Assembly: GCA_016223085.1 (NCBI GenBank)
Contig: JACRPS010000008.1
Coordinates: forward strand, 62,001 to 126,000
Length of the DNA: 64,000 nucleotides
Direction: 5' to 3'
Source of the DNA: Chloroflexota bacterium
Lineage (GTDB): Bacteria; Chloroflexota; Anaerolineae; Aggregatilineales; Phototrophicaceae
Part shown: positions 33,956 through 42,231 of the stretch, piece by piece
Layout of the letters: each line of letters opens with the position of its first letter
Numbering within the stretch: the first letter of the stretch is position 1
Notes under the pieces: model-generated
What the model was told of the DNA's origin: nothing
Databases searched by the model: none
The model's input: the letters and a program-made list of their open reading frames with translations, nothing else
Program-made: the position numbers and the translations under genes

Positions 33956-35359
33956 ATGTCAGTAAAACCTTTTCTCGATTACCCCCCTCTCAAAACCATC
34001 ATTGAACCCTTCCGCGTGCGTTCGGTGGAGCCAATCTGCTTCAGCACGCCGGAAGAACGCCGCGCGGCGCTGGCTGCCGCCGGGTACAACCCCTTCCTGC
34101 TGCGCGCCGACCAGGTGACGATTGACCTGCTGACTGACAGCGGCACCGGCGCGATGTCGTCGCGCCAGTGGGCCGGCATGATCGCCAGCGACGAGTCGTA
34201 TGCCGGCGCAACCTCGTTTTATAAGTTTGAGGCAGCCGTAAAGGATATTTTTGGCTTTAAACACGTTATCCCCACGCATCAGGGGCGGGCGGCAGAACGG
34301 ATTCTCGCCAGCGTCGCGGTCAAGCCCGGCGATGTCGTGCCGAGCAATACGCACTTTGACACCACCCGTGCCAACATCGAGTACGCCCGCGCCGAAGCGC
34401 GCGATCTGGTGATCGCCGAAGGCCGCCAGCCGCAGGTGATTCACCCGTTTAAGGGCAATATGGACCTGGACCGTCTGCGCCGGACAATTGCCGAAGTGGG
34501 ACGGGAGCGCATCCCGTTTGTGATGCTGACGATCACCAACAATTCCGGCGGCGGGCAGCCGGTAAGCCTGGCAAACATCCGCGCCGTGAGCGAGATTGCG
34601 CACGAACACGGCATCCCGTTTATCATTGACGCCTGCCGCTTTGCCGAAAATAGCTGGTTCATCAAAACCCGCGAGGACGGTTACGCTGATAAATCCACGC
34701 TGGAAATCGCCCGGGAGATTTTCAGCTACGCCGATGGTTGCACCATGAGCGCCAAGAAAGACGGCATGGCAAACATCGGCGGTTTCCTGGCGCTGAACGA
34801 CGATGATCTGGCGCTGCACTGCCGCAATCTGCTGATACTGACCGAAGGTTTCCCCACCTACGGTGGCATGGCCGGGTACGACATGGAAGCGATTGCCGTC
34901 GGGCTGTACGAGGCGCTGGACGAAAACTACCTGCGCTACCGCGTACGCTCGATCATGTATCTGGCGGAAAAGCTGACGGCGGCGGGCGTGCCCATCGTGC
35001 AGCCACCCGGCGGTCACGCGCTGTATCTGGATGGCCGCGCCATGCTGCCGCATATCCCGGACCATCAGTATCCCGCGTGGTCGCTGGCCAACGCGCTGTA
35101 TCTGGCCGGCGGTATCCGGTCGGTCGAAATCGGTACAGTGATGTTCGGGCAGCAGCCGGATGGCAGCGAGCGCCCCGCCCCGTTGGACCTGGTGCGGCTG
35201 GCGTTCCCGCGCCGCGTCTACATGCAGAGCCACTTTGATTATCTGGCGGAAGCGATTCTGCTGGTTCACGACCGGCGGGAGCAAATCACCGGCCACCGCA
35301 TCGTCTGGCAGGCGCCGTTCCTGCGGCACTTCACGGCGCGGCTGGAGCCGGTGCGGTAG
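33956..35359 (+). CDS. tnaA: Tryptophanase (tryptophan indole-lyase)
   Basis: 467 residues from the ATG at 33956. The beta-eliminating lyase fold is clear: YAGATSFYKFE, PTHQGRAAER, TNNSGGGQPVSLAN, the PLP lysine at about Lys268 in SAKKDG, and EGFPTYGGMAGYDMEA. The enzyme cleaves Trp to indole, pyruvate and ammonia. The closely related tyrosine phenol-lyase has an Arg in the G-x-R-S-M-E-R-G motif; this protein has GIRSVEIGT, the tryptophanase form. No TnaB permease or TnaC leader peptide is visible next to it. The N-terminal frame extension to 33911 overlaps the repeat and was rejected. Confidence 0.9.
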   Translation: MSVKPFLDYPPLKTIIEPFRVRSVEPICFSTPEERRAALAAAGYNPFLLRADQVTIDLLTDSGTGAMSSRQWAGMIASDESYAGATSFYKFEAAVKDIFGFKHVIPTHQGRAAERILASVAVKPGDVVPSNTHFDTTRANIEYARAEARDLVIAEGRQPQVIHPFKGNMDLDRLRRTIAEVGRERIPFVMLTITNNSGGGQPVSLANIRAVSEIAHEHGIPFIIDACRFAENSWFIKTREDGYADKSTLEIAREIFSYADGCTMSAKKDGMANIGGFLALNDDDLALHCRNLLILTEGFPTYGGMAGYDMEAIAVGLYEALDENYLRYRVRSIMYLAEKLTAAGVPIVQPPGGHALYLDGRAMLPHIPDHQYPAWSLANALYLAGGIRSVEIGTVMFGQQPDGSERPAPLDLVRLAFPRRVYMQSHFDYLAEAILLVHDRREQITGHRIVWQAPFLRHFTARLEPVR

Positions 35360-35487
35360 GGGGTACAGACACGAAACGATTGTGCGTTTCAGCAGCGTGA
35401 TTCGTATATTTGAGGCGCAGCATCACCCTTTGCCTGCTGTAGGCAACAGTTGCGCCGCCTTCGTTTTTGGCTTCGCCAAACACACAA

Positions 35488-35510
35488 GGGACACGGCGGC
35501 GCCGTGTCCC
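35488..35510. repeat. GTAGGG-family palindrome, GGCGGC core
   Basis: GGGACACGGC and GCCGTGTCCC form a perfect 10-base stem around GGC, between the convergent tnaA and fasciclin-region genes; TAC follows. Confidence 0.85.
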
Positions 35511-35530
35511 TACGAACCGTGTTTGTAAAC

Positions 35531-36412
35531 CTATCGCGTCAAGGTAAACCCGGTTGTTCCGCTGCAATTGTCCCAGCTAACGACCAGTTCGCCAGTAATA
35601 ACCGTCGGCGAAATGACGTGCAGCGTGACCGTCGCGTAGCTGCCGTCGCCAAGACTCCACTTGCCGGTATAGGTTCCACCGCCCACCGCATAAAAGGTGT
35701 CGCCATCCATAATGATGCTGGCGTTGGAAACCTGCATCTGGAAGGTGAAGGTGTTGTTCTTGAAGATTTCGCTGGTGCTGAAGGCCACGTTGCCGACGTT
35801 AGTGCAGGAGGCGTTGCTGGTCGGGTTCAGCACCATCGTCCAGCGACCAGCCTGCGGCAGCGCGCCCGGTTCGCTGCCCTGGCTACCGCTGCTGTCCCCG
35901 CCGCTGCTGGGCGGATTGGTCCGGGCGGACGTGATCGGGATAATCGGCGGCGCAGCGGCCTCGCTTACGTTGTCGCAATCGCCCGTCTGGTCCAGCTCAT
36001 CGGCGGCCACCCACGCCTCGTTGATGGCGCGGCCTGCAGCCGCTTCTGCGGGATCAAGTTTGAACCAGGCATTGCCGTCATCGTCTACGGCCTGCCCTAA
36101 CACTTCAAAGTCCTGATTCGTCGGTAAAAAGGTGACGGACGTGCGGTTTTCCCCGGGGCCGACCCGTACCGCCACGCTGTTTTTCGCGGACGTGCTGACG
36201 ATACAGACACCACCGCCCGGGTCTTCCGTCAGCGGGATTAACACCCTGTCCACGACAAAAATCATACCGTTTGCGGCGGGAATCGGTTCGCCGACGATGA
36301 AGATAAGGCCATCCAGCAGTACTTCCCCATCTTCCTCCGATACGCTGATCAGCGGCGCGCCCGCCAGCAGGCTGGGCACTTCGCCCGTGTCCAGAGGTCG
36401 TCCGGCGACCAT
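35531..36412 (-). CDS. Fasciclin protein, C-terminal fragment (frameshifted)
   Basis: Reading frame of 293 codons whose first residues (LDTGEVPSLLAGAPLISV ... PAANGMIFVVDRVLIP) are the second half of a FAS1 domain. Its first half is in the upstream frame 36349-36738. About 55-115 is an SH3-like stretch, then a Pro/Ser-rich linker (about 150-185) and a C-terminal beta domain with two Cys. The ATG at 36412 lies within the FAS1 domain and is unlikely to be a true start. A one-base loss within about 36385-36400 explains the split. Product would be a secreted adhesion-type protein if the frame were intact. Confidence 0.75.
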   Translation of the reverse strand: MVAGRPLDTGEVPSLLAGAPLISVSEEDGEVLLDGLIFIVGEPIPAANGMIFVVDRVLIPLTEDPGGGVCIVSTSAKNSVAVRVGPGENRTSVTFLPTNQDFEVLGQAVDDDGNAWFKLDPAEAAAGRAINEAWVAADELDQTGDCDNVSEAAAPPIIPITSARTNPPSSGGDSSGSQGSEPGALPQAGRWTMVLNPTSNASCTNVGNVAFSTSEIFKNNTFTFQMQVSNASIIMDGDTFYAVGGGTYTGKWSLGDGSYATVTLHVISPTVITGELVVSWDNCSGTTGFTLTR

Positions 36413-36738
36413 TCGCCGTCCACGACGTGGTACAGCAAAATCTCTTTCAGCGCGTCGCCACCAGCCATGACCTGTTTCTGGCTCAGCCCCAGTTCATCAA
36501 ACAGCATGCGAAAGGCGTCGTCAGTAGGCGCGAACAGCGTCATGGGGCTGTTGCCGTCCAGGGTGTCCAGCAGGTCGGTTTTCTCCAGAGCTTGCAGCAG
36601 CAGGGTGAATTCGGCGTCGTCAGCATCGGCGAGTGCCGCCAGCGTACCGGCAATGGTCTGGTCATCCTGCCCGGCGACCATCGTCACCGGGACGATAACC
36701 AGCAGTGCCGCCAGAATCAGACGGTGCAGGTATTTCAT
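36349..36738 (-). CDS. Fasciclin protein, N-terminal fragment (frameshifted)
   Basis: 129 codons: signal peptide (MKYLHRLILAALLVIVPVTM), then the first half of a FAS1 domain (TIAGTLAALADADDAEFTLL, MTLFAPTDDAFRMLFDEL, ILLYHVVDGEW). After SPDDLW the frame goes into TRAKCPACWRARR and stops, while the neighbouring frame continues the FAS1 fold with DTGEVPSLLAG. FAS1 domains mediate extracellular adhesion. No slippery heptamer is present at the junction, so a real mutation or a sequencing error is likelier than programmed frameshifting. Confidence 0.78.
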   Translation of the reverse strand: MKYLHRLILAALLVIVPVTMVAGQDDQTIAGTLAALADADDAEFTLLLQALEKTDLLDTLDGNSPMTLFAPTDDAFRMLFDELGLSQKQVMAGGDALKEILLYHVVDGEWSPDDLWTRAKCPACWRARR

Positions 36739-36856
36739 TGTGGCTCCTTGAGGGGAGGCAAAAAGGTGTTAATCCCCCTCTTTATATTAAAGAGCGCAAC
36801 GATACCCCCAACCGTAAGGAATTTTGAAAAATGGGTAAAGACATGCGGCGCTGGTT

Positions 36857-37936
36857 TTACAGCAGCATCCGGCCACGCGCTTCCAGCGCCTTAATCACCT
36901 CACGGTCGGCCTTGCCAAAGCTGTAACGGCGCAGGTCGTCCGGCAGCACCCAGGCGAAATCATGGACGCCGAGCCGCTGGGGTTCACCGCGCACGTAGCG
37001 GCAGGTGAAGGCGTGCAGCGTAATGCGGAAGTGGGTGAAGCCGTGCCGCACCACCATGAACAGGTCGCCGACTTCGACTTCAATCGCCAGTTCCTCGCGC
37101 AGTTCGCGCTTCAGACACTCCGGCAGCGTTTCGCCGTTCTCGCGCTTGCCGCCGGGGAACTCCCACAGCCCGCCGAGCAGCCCTTCCGGCGGGCGCTGCG
37201 CGATCAGCAGTTGGCCGTGTTCGTTCCAGATGATGCCGGCGCTTACGTCGTAATGCGGCGTGGGCGCTTTTTTCGCCTTCACCGGGCGCTGGTGCTGCGT
37301 GCCGTTGGCGAACGCCCGGCAGTACTGCTGCACCGGACAGTCGCGGCAGAGGGGATGGCGCGGCCTGCAAATGACGCGCCCCAGTTCCATCAACGCCTGA
37401 TTGTAATCGCCGGCGCGCGCCGGCGGCAGCCACGCCTCCGCCTGCACCCACAGGCGATCTTTCGTAGCCGGCAGCGTTACATCGGCATCGAGATCGGTCA
37501 GCCGGGCGAACACGCGAATCACGTTGCCGTCCAGCACCGGCACGCGCTGACCAAAGGCGATGCTGGCAATTGCGCCGGCGGTGTAACGCCCGATGCCGGG
37601 CAGCGTTTGCAATTCGTCCGCTGTTGGCGGGAACTGGCCGCCATAGTCGCGGGCGACCGTTTGAGCGGTTTGGTGCAGGTGGCGAGCGCGGCTATAATAG
37701 CCTAAACCTTCCCATAATTTCAGCACGTCGGCCAGCGGTGCGGCAGCCAGATCCTGCACCGTCGGGAACGCCGCCAGAAAACGGGCGTAATACGGTTTCA
37801 CCGTTTCGACCTGGGTTTGCTGCAACATCACTTCCGACAGCCAGATGCGGTAGCTGTCGCGGGTGCTGCGCCAGGGTAAATCCGCCGCGTGACGGTCGTA
37901 CCAGGCCAGCAGATCGGTTTGAAAATCAGCGTGCAT
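36857..37936 (-). CDS. mutY: A/G-specific adenine DNA glycosylase
   Basis: 359 residues. Catalytic Glu35 (WLSEVMLQQTQ) and Asp136 (VPVLDGNVIRV), helix-hairpin-helix LPGIGRYTAGAIA (112-124), [4Fe-4S] ligands Cys190, 197, 200 and 206 (C-x6-C-x2-C-x5-C), and a C-terminal Nudix-like 8-oxoG recognition domain. The enzyme removes adenine mispaired with 8-oxoguanine. Unusually, the Nudix box (G263-x5-E269-x7-REL-x-EE282) reads as canonical, whereas in MutY it is normally degenerate. The gene stands alone on the minus strand. Confidence 0.95.
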   Translation of the reverse strand: MHADFQTDLLAWYDRHAADLPWRSTRDSYRIWLSEVMLQQTQVETVKPYYARFLAAFPTVQDLAAAPLADVLKLWEGLGYYSRARHLHQTAQTVARDYGGQFPPTADELQTLPGIGRYTAGAIASIAFGQRVPVLDGNVIRVFARLTDLDADVTLPATKDRLWVQAEAWLPPARAGDYNQALMELGRVICRPRHPLCRDCPVQQYCRAFANGTQHQRPVKAKKAPTPHYDVSAGIIWNEHGQLLIAQRPPEGLLGGLWEFPGGKRENGETLPECLKRELREELAIEVEVGDLFMVVRHGFTHFRITLHAFTCRYVRGEPQRLGVHDFAWVLPDDLRRYSFGKADREVIKALEARGRMLL

Positions 37937-38063
37937 AGGACTTTTGGCTGTTTCCCGGAGAGAACCTTAACGTTCTGCCCCCTAATTTTTAGGTATTGTG
38001 AGGGTAAGACCCAACTCGCGTGATACAGTATCATGATTTAAACGCCAGTGGAAGGACGCGCTG

Positions 38064-38855
38064 ATGACGCCCCCAAGAAACAAACGCTTTGTTATCCCAT
38101 TTGAGGATGGCCGGGCGGCGTTTGCCGTCCACGTATCACGCCGGTTTGACGCCGACCAGGTAGCGCGCACACTGGGTCTGAGCGAACCGCGCCCCACGAT
38201 TTACCTCACCGGCGGCGCGGGGATGATGTCGCAGGAGGACATCGCCGCCACGCAGGCGATTGTTGAACGCGGGCTGGCGCGCTTTGCCGAGGAACACAAC
38301 GCCGCCGTGATTGACGGCGGCACGGATACCGGCATCCCAACCATGATCGGCACTGCCCGCCGCAAACACCGCTTCCACTTTCCGCTGATCGGCATCGCGC
38401 CGCTGGAACTGGTACGCTTCCCCGGTCACGATAACCCCGATGGCGGGACGTTAAACCCCGGCCATTCGCACTTTGTACTGACCGCCGGCGACGAGTTCGG
38501 CGACGAATCCGAGCTGATTACGCAGCTCACCGATGCATTGTCCGGCAGGGGGCAGTATCCAGCGCTGGGGGTGCTCATCAACGGCGGCAACATCGCCCGG
38601 CAGGAAGTGTACGAGCGCACCACGTCCGACAAGCTCTCGTTTCCACTGATCGTCGTCGAAGGCAGCGGGCGCTTCGCCGATATTCTGGCGCGCGCCTTTT
38701 ACGCCGGTTATACCGATGATCAGCAGGTGCAGGCGATCATCAGCAAGGGACAGCTTGAGATCGTTTCGATCAACGACGGCCCGGAGCAGATGTACGCCCG
38801 GTTAGCCGCCCATTTCCGCGCGTTTAAACCGAGCGTACCTAATGCTGTCCCGTGA
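38064..38855 (+). CDS. SLOG-family (LSDAT_prok) nucleotide-ligand sensor
   Basis: 263 residues, single domain. Rossmann-like SLOG motifs: YLTGGAGMM (47-55), VIDGGTDTGIPTMIGTAR (82-99), IGIAPLELV, LINGGNIAR (171-179) and VVEGSGRFAD (197-206). This prokaryotic group is related to the ligand-sensing domain of TRPM channels and is thought, from comparative genomics, to bind nucleotide-derived second messengers. There is no TM or effector domain and no defence gene adjacent; it converges on the tetR gene with 4 bases between stops. Purpose unknown. Confidence 0.85.
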   Translation: MTPPRNKRFVIPFEDGRAAFAVHVSRRFDADQVARTLGLSEPRPTIYLTGGAGMMSQEDIAATQAIVERGLARFAEEHNAAVIDGGTDTGIPTMIGTARRKHRFHFPLIGIAPLELVRFPGHDNPDGGTLNPGHSHFVLTAGDEFGDESELITQLTDALSGRGQYPALGVLINGGNIARQEVYERTTSDKLSFPLIVVEGSGRFADILARAFYAGYTDDQQVQAIISKGQLEIVSINDGPEQMYARLAAHFRAFKPSVPNAVP

Positions 38856-38859
38856 CTCA

Positions 38860-39468
38860 CTACGGCAGCAGTTGTTGTTTCAGGATTTCGGCTAACCACG
38901 CTTCGTAATCGTCAGGCGTCCACCCGGCCACTTCCACCAGTTCCTGGTACACCTCCGGTCGTGTCACACTGAGATAGATGGCGGTCGCTCGTTCCAGGCT
39001 GAGGCCAGGGCGCAGCATGGCCGCGCTTTCACGAATGAAATTGGTTATAGCGGCGCGCCTGCCATGCAGCGCCGTGTTCAGTTCCGCCGCCGCTTCGGCA
39101 TCGGCAGAGGCAGCACTGGTATAGATGGTCATCATGGCGGCGCTGGTTTCCCACTGGCGGCGCGTGGCATGGGCGAACAGTTCCAGCCGGCGCTGCGGGT
39201 CACTTTCCTGCAATGCCTGCTGATAAATGTCGCGCTGGCCGGACGCTTGATGCCACACCTCACGAATGGCTTTGAGAATGCCCCGTTTGTTTTTGTAGAT
39301 GGCATACACGGTGCTGACGGCAACGCCCGCTCTGGCGCTGATCGCTTCGATCGTGGTGGCAGCATAGCCCTGTTCCAGGAATAAATCCTGGGCAGCGTCA
39401 ATGATGAGCCGCTGGGTTTCCAGCGCCTGCCGCTGACGGTGAGTGAGGGAGTACTTGACTTTTTCCAT
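38860..39468 (-). CDS. TetR-family transcriptional regulator
   Basis: 202 residues: helix-turn-helix in the first 65 (IIDAAQDLFLEQGYAATTIEAISARAGVAVSTVYAIYKNK), then a helical ligand-binding domain (75-200). It is divergent from the SnoaL-like gene with 60 bases between start codons; a perfect palindrome at 39497-39511 there is a natural operator, so the regulator probably controls both itself and the neighbour. The ligand is unknown. Confidence 0.93.
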   Translation of the reverse strand: MEKVKYSLTHRQRQALETQRLIIDAAQDLFLEQGYAATTIEAISARAGVAVSTVYAIYKNKRGILKAIREVWHQASGQRDIYQQALQESDPQRRLELFAHATRRQWETSAAMMTIYTSAASADAEAAAELNTALHGRRAAITNFIRESAAMLRPGLSLERATAIYLSVTRPEVYQELVEVAGWTPDDYEAWLAEILKQQLLP

Positions 39469-39496
39469 AATTTCATTATACCATATCCTTGTTCGG

Positions 39497-39511
39497 TGTA
39501 GTCAAACTACA
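39497..39511. promoter_or_regulatory. Putative TetR operator
   Basis: TGTAGT-CAA-ACTACA, a perfect dyad with a 3-base centre, 18 bases before the SnoaL-like start and 28 bases before the tetR start. Confidence 0.5.
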
Positions 39512-39528
39512 ATGAATGGAGTGATGAT

Positions 39529-39960
39529 ATGTTAACGGGTAAGGAATCGTGCCGGCAGTTTATGGAACGGGTGTTTAACCAGGGTGAGATTGCACTGATT
39601 GATGAACTGACTGCCCCGGATGGAATTGACCATCAGGAACCGCCGGGAACAGATTACCGGGCGCATCTGCGGGAAGTGGTGCTGGCAATGCGGACAGCCT
39701 TTCCCGACCTCCACTTTGAAATTCACGACATGATTGCGGAGGGGGATATTGTCGCTTTTCGTTCAACCATGACGGGCACCCAGCTTGGTCCGCTGCACCT
39801 CGGCGCGATTCATTTGCCGCCAACCCAACGGCACGTAACCGTCTCGCACCTGCATTACATTCGCATTGTGGATGGCCGGTCTACCGATCTATGGCATCAG
39901 TACGATATTCCTGGCCTGATGCGCCAGCTTGGCATCATGCCGCAGCGCCAGCCCGTCTGA
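39529..39960 (+). CDS. SnoaL-like ester cyclase/NTF2-fold protein
   Basis: 143 residues with the SnoaL-like fold: FMERVFNQGEIALIDELTA, HQEPPGTDYRAHLREVV, MRTAFPDLHFEIHDMIAEGDIVAFRSTMTGTQ, WHQYDIPGLMRQLG. Family members cyclise polyketides or simply bind small hydrophobic ligands. It is divergent from and likely controlled by the TetR regulator, which makes a role in response to or conversion of a small molecule plausible. GGAGTGATG gives a ribosome site around 39520. Confidence 0.87.
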   Translation: MLTGKESCRQFMERVFNQGEIALIDELTAPDGIDHQEPPGTDYRAHLREVVLAMRTAFPDLHFEIHDMIAEGDIVAFRSTMTGTQLGPLHLGAIHLPPTQRHVTVSHLHYIRIVDGRSTDLWHQYDIPGLMRQLGIMPQRQPV

Positions 39961-39982
39961 TATGGGTCATCTATGGGCGATT

Positions 39983-40017
39983 GGGAGTGGTGTCTGGTCA
40001 CGATACTCACCACTCCC
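39983..40017. other. Perfect 10-base inverted repeat
   Basis: GGGAGTGGTG (39983-39992) and CACCACTCCC (40008-40017) enclose 15 bases in the gap after the SnoaL-like gene. It could end that transcript, but no T-tract follows. Confidence 0.4.
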
Positions 40018-40176
40018 TGATGCCTCCCCTGCGAAACGTCTCTCCTGGACAGAGAACGCCAGTTGTCCCCAACGGTTGACATACAACGTTGTTGCGAAGC
40101 TGATACATGCTGTGGGGTGATATGGAACAGCTTTTTGCGTTTATTCCTGCGGGTATGGGATCAATTGGAGGAACAG

Positions 40177-42051
40177 ATGTCAGCGTACAAGGTGGCCGTT
40201 CTGAAATTTACCTGGTCGGACACGCAGTGGATAGACGATCACCCCGGCACTCAACTGTACAGCGACGAGGTTATCAACCGCCTCTTTCTTCCTCTACAGC
40301 AGTGGTGGGGCATCGCCCGTTACTGGCAGGATTGCAGTTTTGGCACGATTAATCTGGAAGGCAGCCAGATTTTTCCCTGGCGGAAGCTCAACAACCTGCC
40401 GACGCCAACCCAGGCAAACCAGTACGGTCGTGACCAGGTGCTGAAGCAGGCGGTCAAGCAGGCCTTGGACGAAGGCTGGCCGCTTAACGAGTTTACCGGT
40501 ATTGTCGTCTGGGTCAATCATGTTTCACCGCCCCAGGATGCCGGAGGAACAGGCTTTCAGAAAGACGGGCGAACCTGGCCTGCCGCCACATTGTACGAAG
40601 GTTGGAATCTCGACTTCAACGCCCACGAATTTGGGCACGTGCTTGGTTTCAAACACACCTGGGGACCCGGAACGTCTTATAGAGATGCCAACGGCACCAT
40701 TGTCCTGTATTCGGATATGGCCCCGTATCGAGACCCTTACTGCGTGATGGCCGCGCAGAGCTACGGTGGTTATCCACAGCCGGTCTTCACCGTCGCGCCT
40801 GACCCGGCTGGCCCACCGCCCGGTGATGCCTACTGGCGGCAGGCACCGCCGATGCCGGCGGCGGCAACCCTGTTTAATGAAGACCCGACTTTCGAGTTAT
40901 CGCATCACGTGTGGAAACTTGGCACCTTTAACGCCAACTGGCAGCGCAGCGTTCGTATCCGCGCCCGCGACCTCGCCAGCGGCAACAGCCCGGCGCTGGT
41001 CGTCGCCTTTCCCGAAACGGTGGTTAACCGGCGCTTCGCGTATTTGGTGGAACTGCGGCGCTCGCATGGCTGGGATCGAGGCATTGGCCGAATCGCACCG
41101 GGACAGACCGTAAAATCGCCACCAGCAATTGTCATCCATTCGCTGCAAAAGCTGGTTGAATATCCCAATGAACCGATAGCCGAGAACCAGTTGCCCAAAG
41201 TCTGCTACGAGGGCAAAATCGCGCTGCCCATGCTTGGGGGCGACGCGGACTGGGTTTCACCCAGCGGCGATTTTGTCGTGCGAGTGGATGGAGTCGAGGA
41301 TGACCTGAGCTGGGTCGAACTGACGCTGGGGGGCGCCACCCTCAAACGGCAAAGCACTGTGATCGGTGAGTTCGGCGTGCCGGATGGCGTTCAGAGCCAG
41401 GTTGCGGAGGAGGGCGTAGCCGAACAGGTTCCCGTGTTCATTTGCGGCTCCGGGACATATCACTACTCGGTTATCCATCAGTACATGCGCGTTAAAAACA
41501 CGGCTTACGCCTATGGCTATGACAGCCCGCGCTTCAACTGGAAAGTTAACGGCGAATTTATCCCGCCGGACACCGTGACCGGCACGATCAGCATCCCCGT
41601 TGCCGCTGCCTTTCCGGGGCCAACCAGCGAAACCACGCGCTATCAAACAGCGCAGGTTCAATATCAGGTTGATCGCAACCTGCTGTGGCTGACGGGCAGG
41701 CCGGAAGACGGCAACTACACCCTGGCCGTTGAAGCCATTGCCACCGAGGTGAACTCCGTTATCAACCCGGCACCCCCCAGTTCCACCGTCGGCTACCTTA
41801 AAATGGTCGGTGTGAAAATCATCTGGGAAGACCAGTACTACCAGGACGTGGAGCAATGTGTGAAACGGGTAGCCGAGATTAACGTGCATTATGCCAAGAG
41901 CAAGCGCTGGCCACGCTTTGATACCGGCGGCCTCCGGCTGAAGCAGGAAGTGCTGGCTGCGATGTATCTTGACCTGCAAGACGTGAATCCCGTTTTGGCC
42001 AAACAGCTTGGCCGGGTGATTTCAATCTACGGCCAGAAGCAGGTGGAATAA
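40177..42051 (+). CDS. Zinc metalloprotease, metzincin-type
   Basis: 624 residues from the ATG at 40177, which follows GGAGG by 5 bases; the longer in-frame start at 40063 adds a Cys-rich nonsense stretch. The zinc site HEFGHVLGFKH (His150, His154, His160) is the metzincin HExxHxxGxxH consensus, and a Met (YCVMAA) follows as in a Met-turn. Residues 240-620 are beta-rich and probably non-catalytic; DGVEDDLSWVELTLGGATL looks like a beta-sandwich. No signal peptide is visible, so export by another route or an intracellular role must be considered. Confidence 0.85.
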   Translation: MSAYKVAVLKFTWSDTQWIDDHPGTQLYSDEVINRLFLPLQQWWGIARYWQDCSFGTINLEGSQIFPWRKLNNLPTPTQANQYGRDQVLKQAVKQALDEGWPLNEFTGIVVWVNHVSPPQDAGGTGFQKDGRTWPAATLYEGWNLDFNAHEFGHVLGFKHTWGPGTSYRDANGTIVLYSDMAPYRDPYCVMAAQSYGGYPQPVFTVAPDPAGPPPGDAYWRQAPPMPAAATLFNEDPTFELSHHVWKLGTFNANWQRSVRIRARDLASGNSPALVVAFPETVVNRRFAYLVELRRSHGWDRGIGRIAPGQTVKSPPAIVIHSLQKLVEYPNEPIAENQLPKVCYEGKIALPMLGGDADWVSPSGDFVVRVDGVEDDLSWVELTLGGATLKRQSTVIGEFGVPDGVQSQVAEEGVAEQVPVFICGSGTYHYSVIHQYMRVKNTAYAYGYDSPRFNWKVNGEFIPPDTVTGTISIPVAAAFPGPTSETTRYQTAQVQYQVDRNLLWLTGRPEDGNYTLAVEAIATEVNSVINPAPPSSTVGYLKMVGVKIIWEDQYYQDVEQCVKRVAEINVHYAKSKRWPRFDTGGLRLKQEVLAAMYLDLQDVNPVLAKQLGRVISIYGQKQVE

Positions 42052-42118
42052 CTGGTACAACCCCCTCAACAGGGGCAACCAGTCAGGCAGTGGAGAATTG
42101 TGAGGACATTCTTTGTAG

Positions 42119-42138
42119 GGGCACGGCGTGCCGTGCCC
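42119..42138. repeat. GTAGGG-family palindrome, GCACGGC core
   Basis: GGGCACGGC and GCCGTGCCC with a 2-base centre, preceded by TTGTAG, about 95 bases before the TPR gene start. Confidence 0.8.
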
Positions 42139-42231
42139 TGCGTGATCTCCTACGTCTCATCAGAACGGGAAAAACAGGCGGCGCGTGTTATACTGGACAG
42201 GTGTCCGGTACGTCAAACCAGGGGGATTGCC

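Noticed and set aside
33959-35329. 456-codon minus-strand frame opposite tnaA
   Set aside because: Shadow of tryptophanase; composition is His/Arg/Gln-rich and lacks any motif.
33956-35359. Tyrosine phenol-lyase instead of tryptophanase
   Set aside because: The position that is Arg in tyrosine phenol-lyase (S-M-E-R-G) is Ile here (GIRSVEIGT), and surrounding motifs follow the tryptophanase form.
36349-36412. Programmed frameshift in the fasciclin gene
   Set aside because: No slippery heptamer or downstream pseudoknot at the junction; simple indel is more economical.
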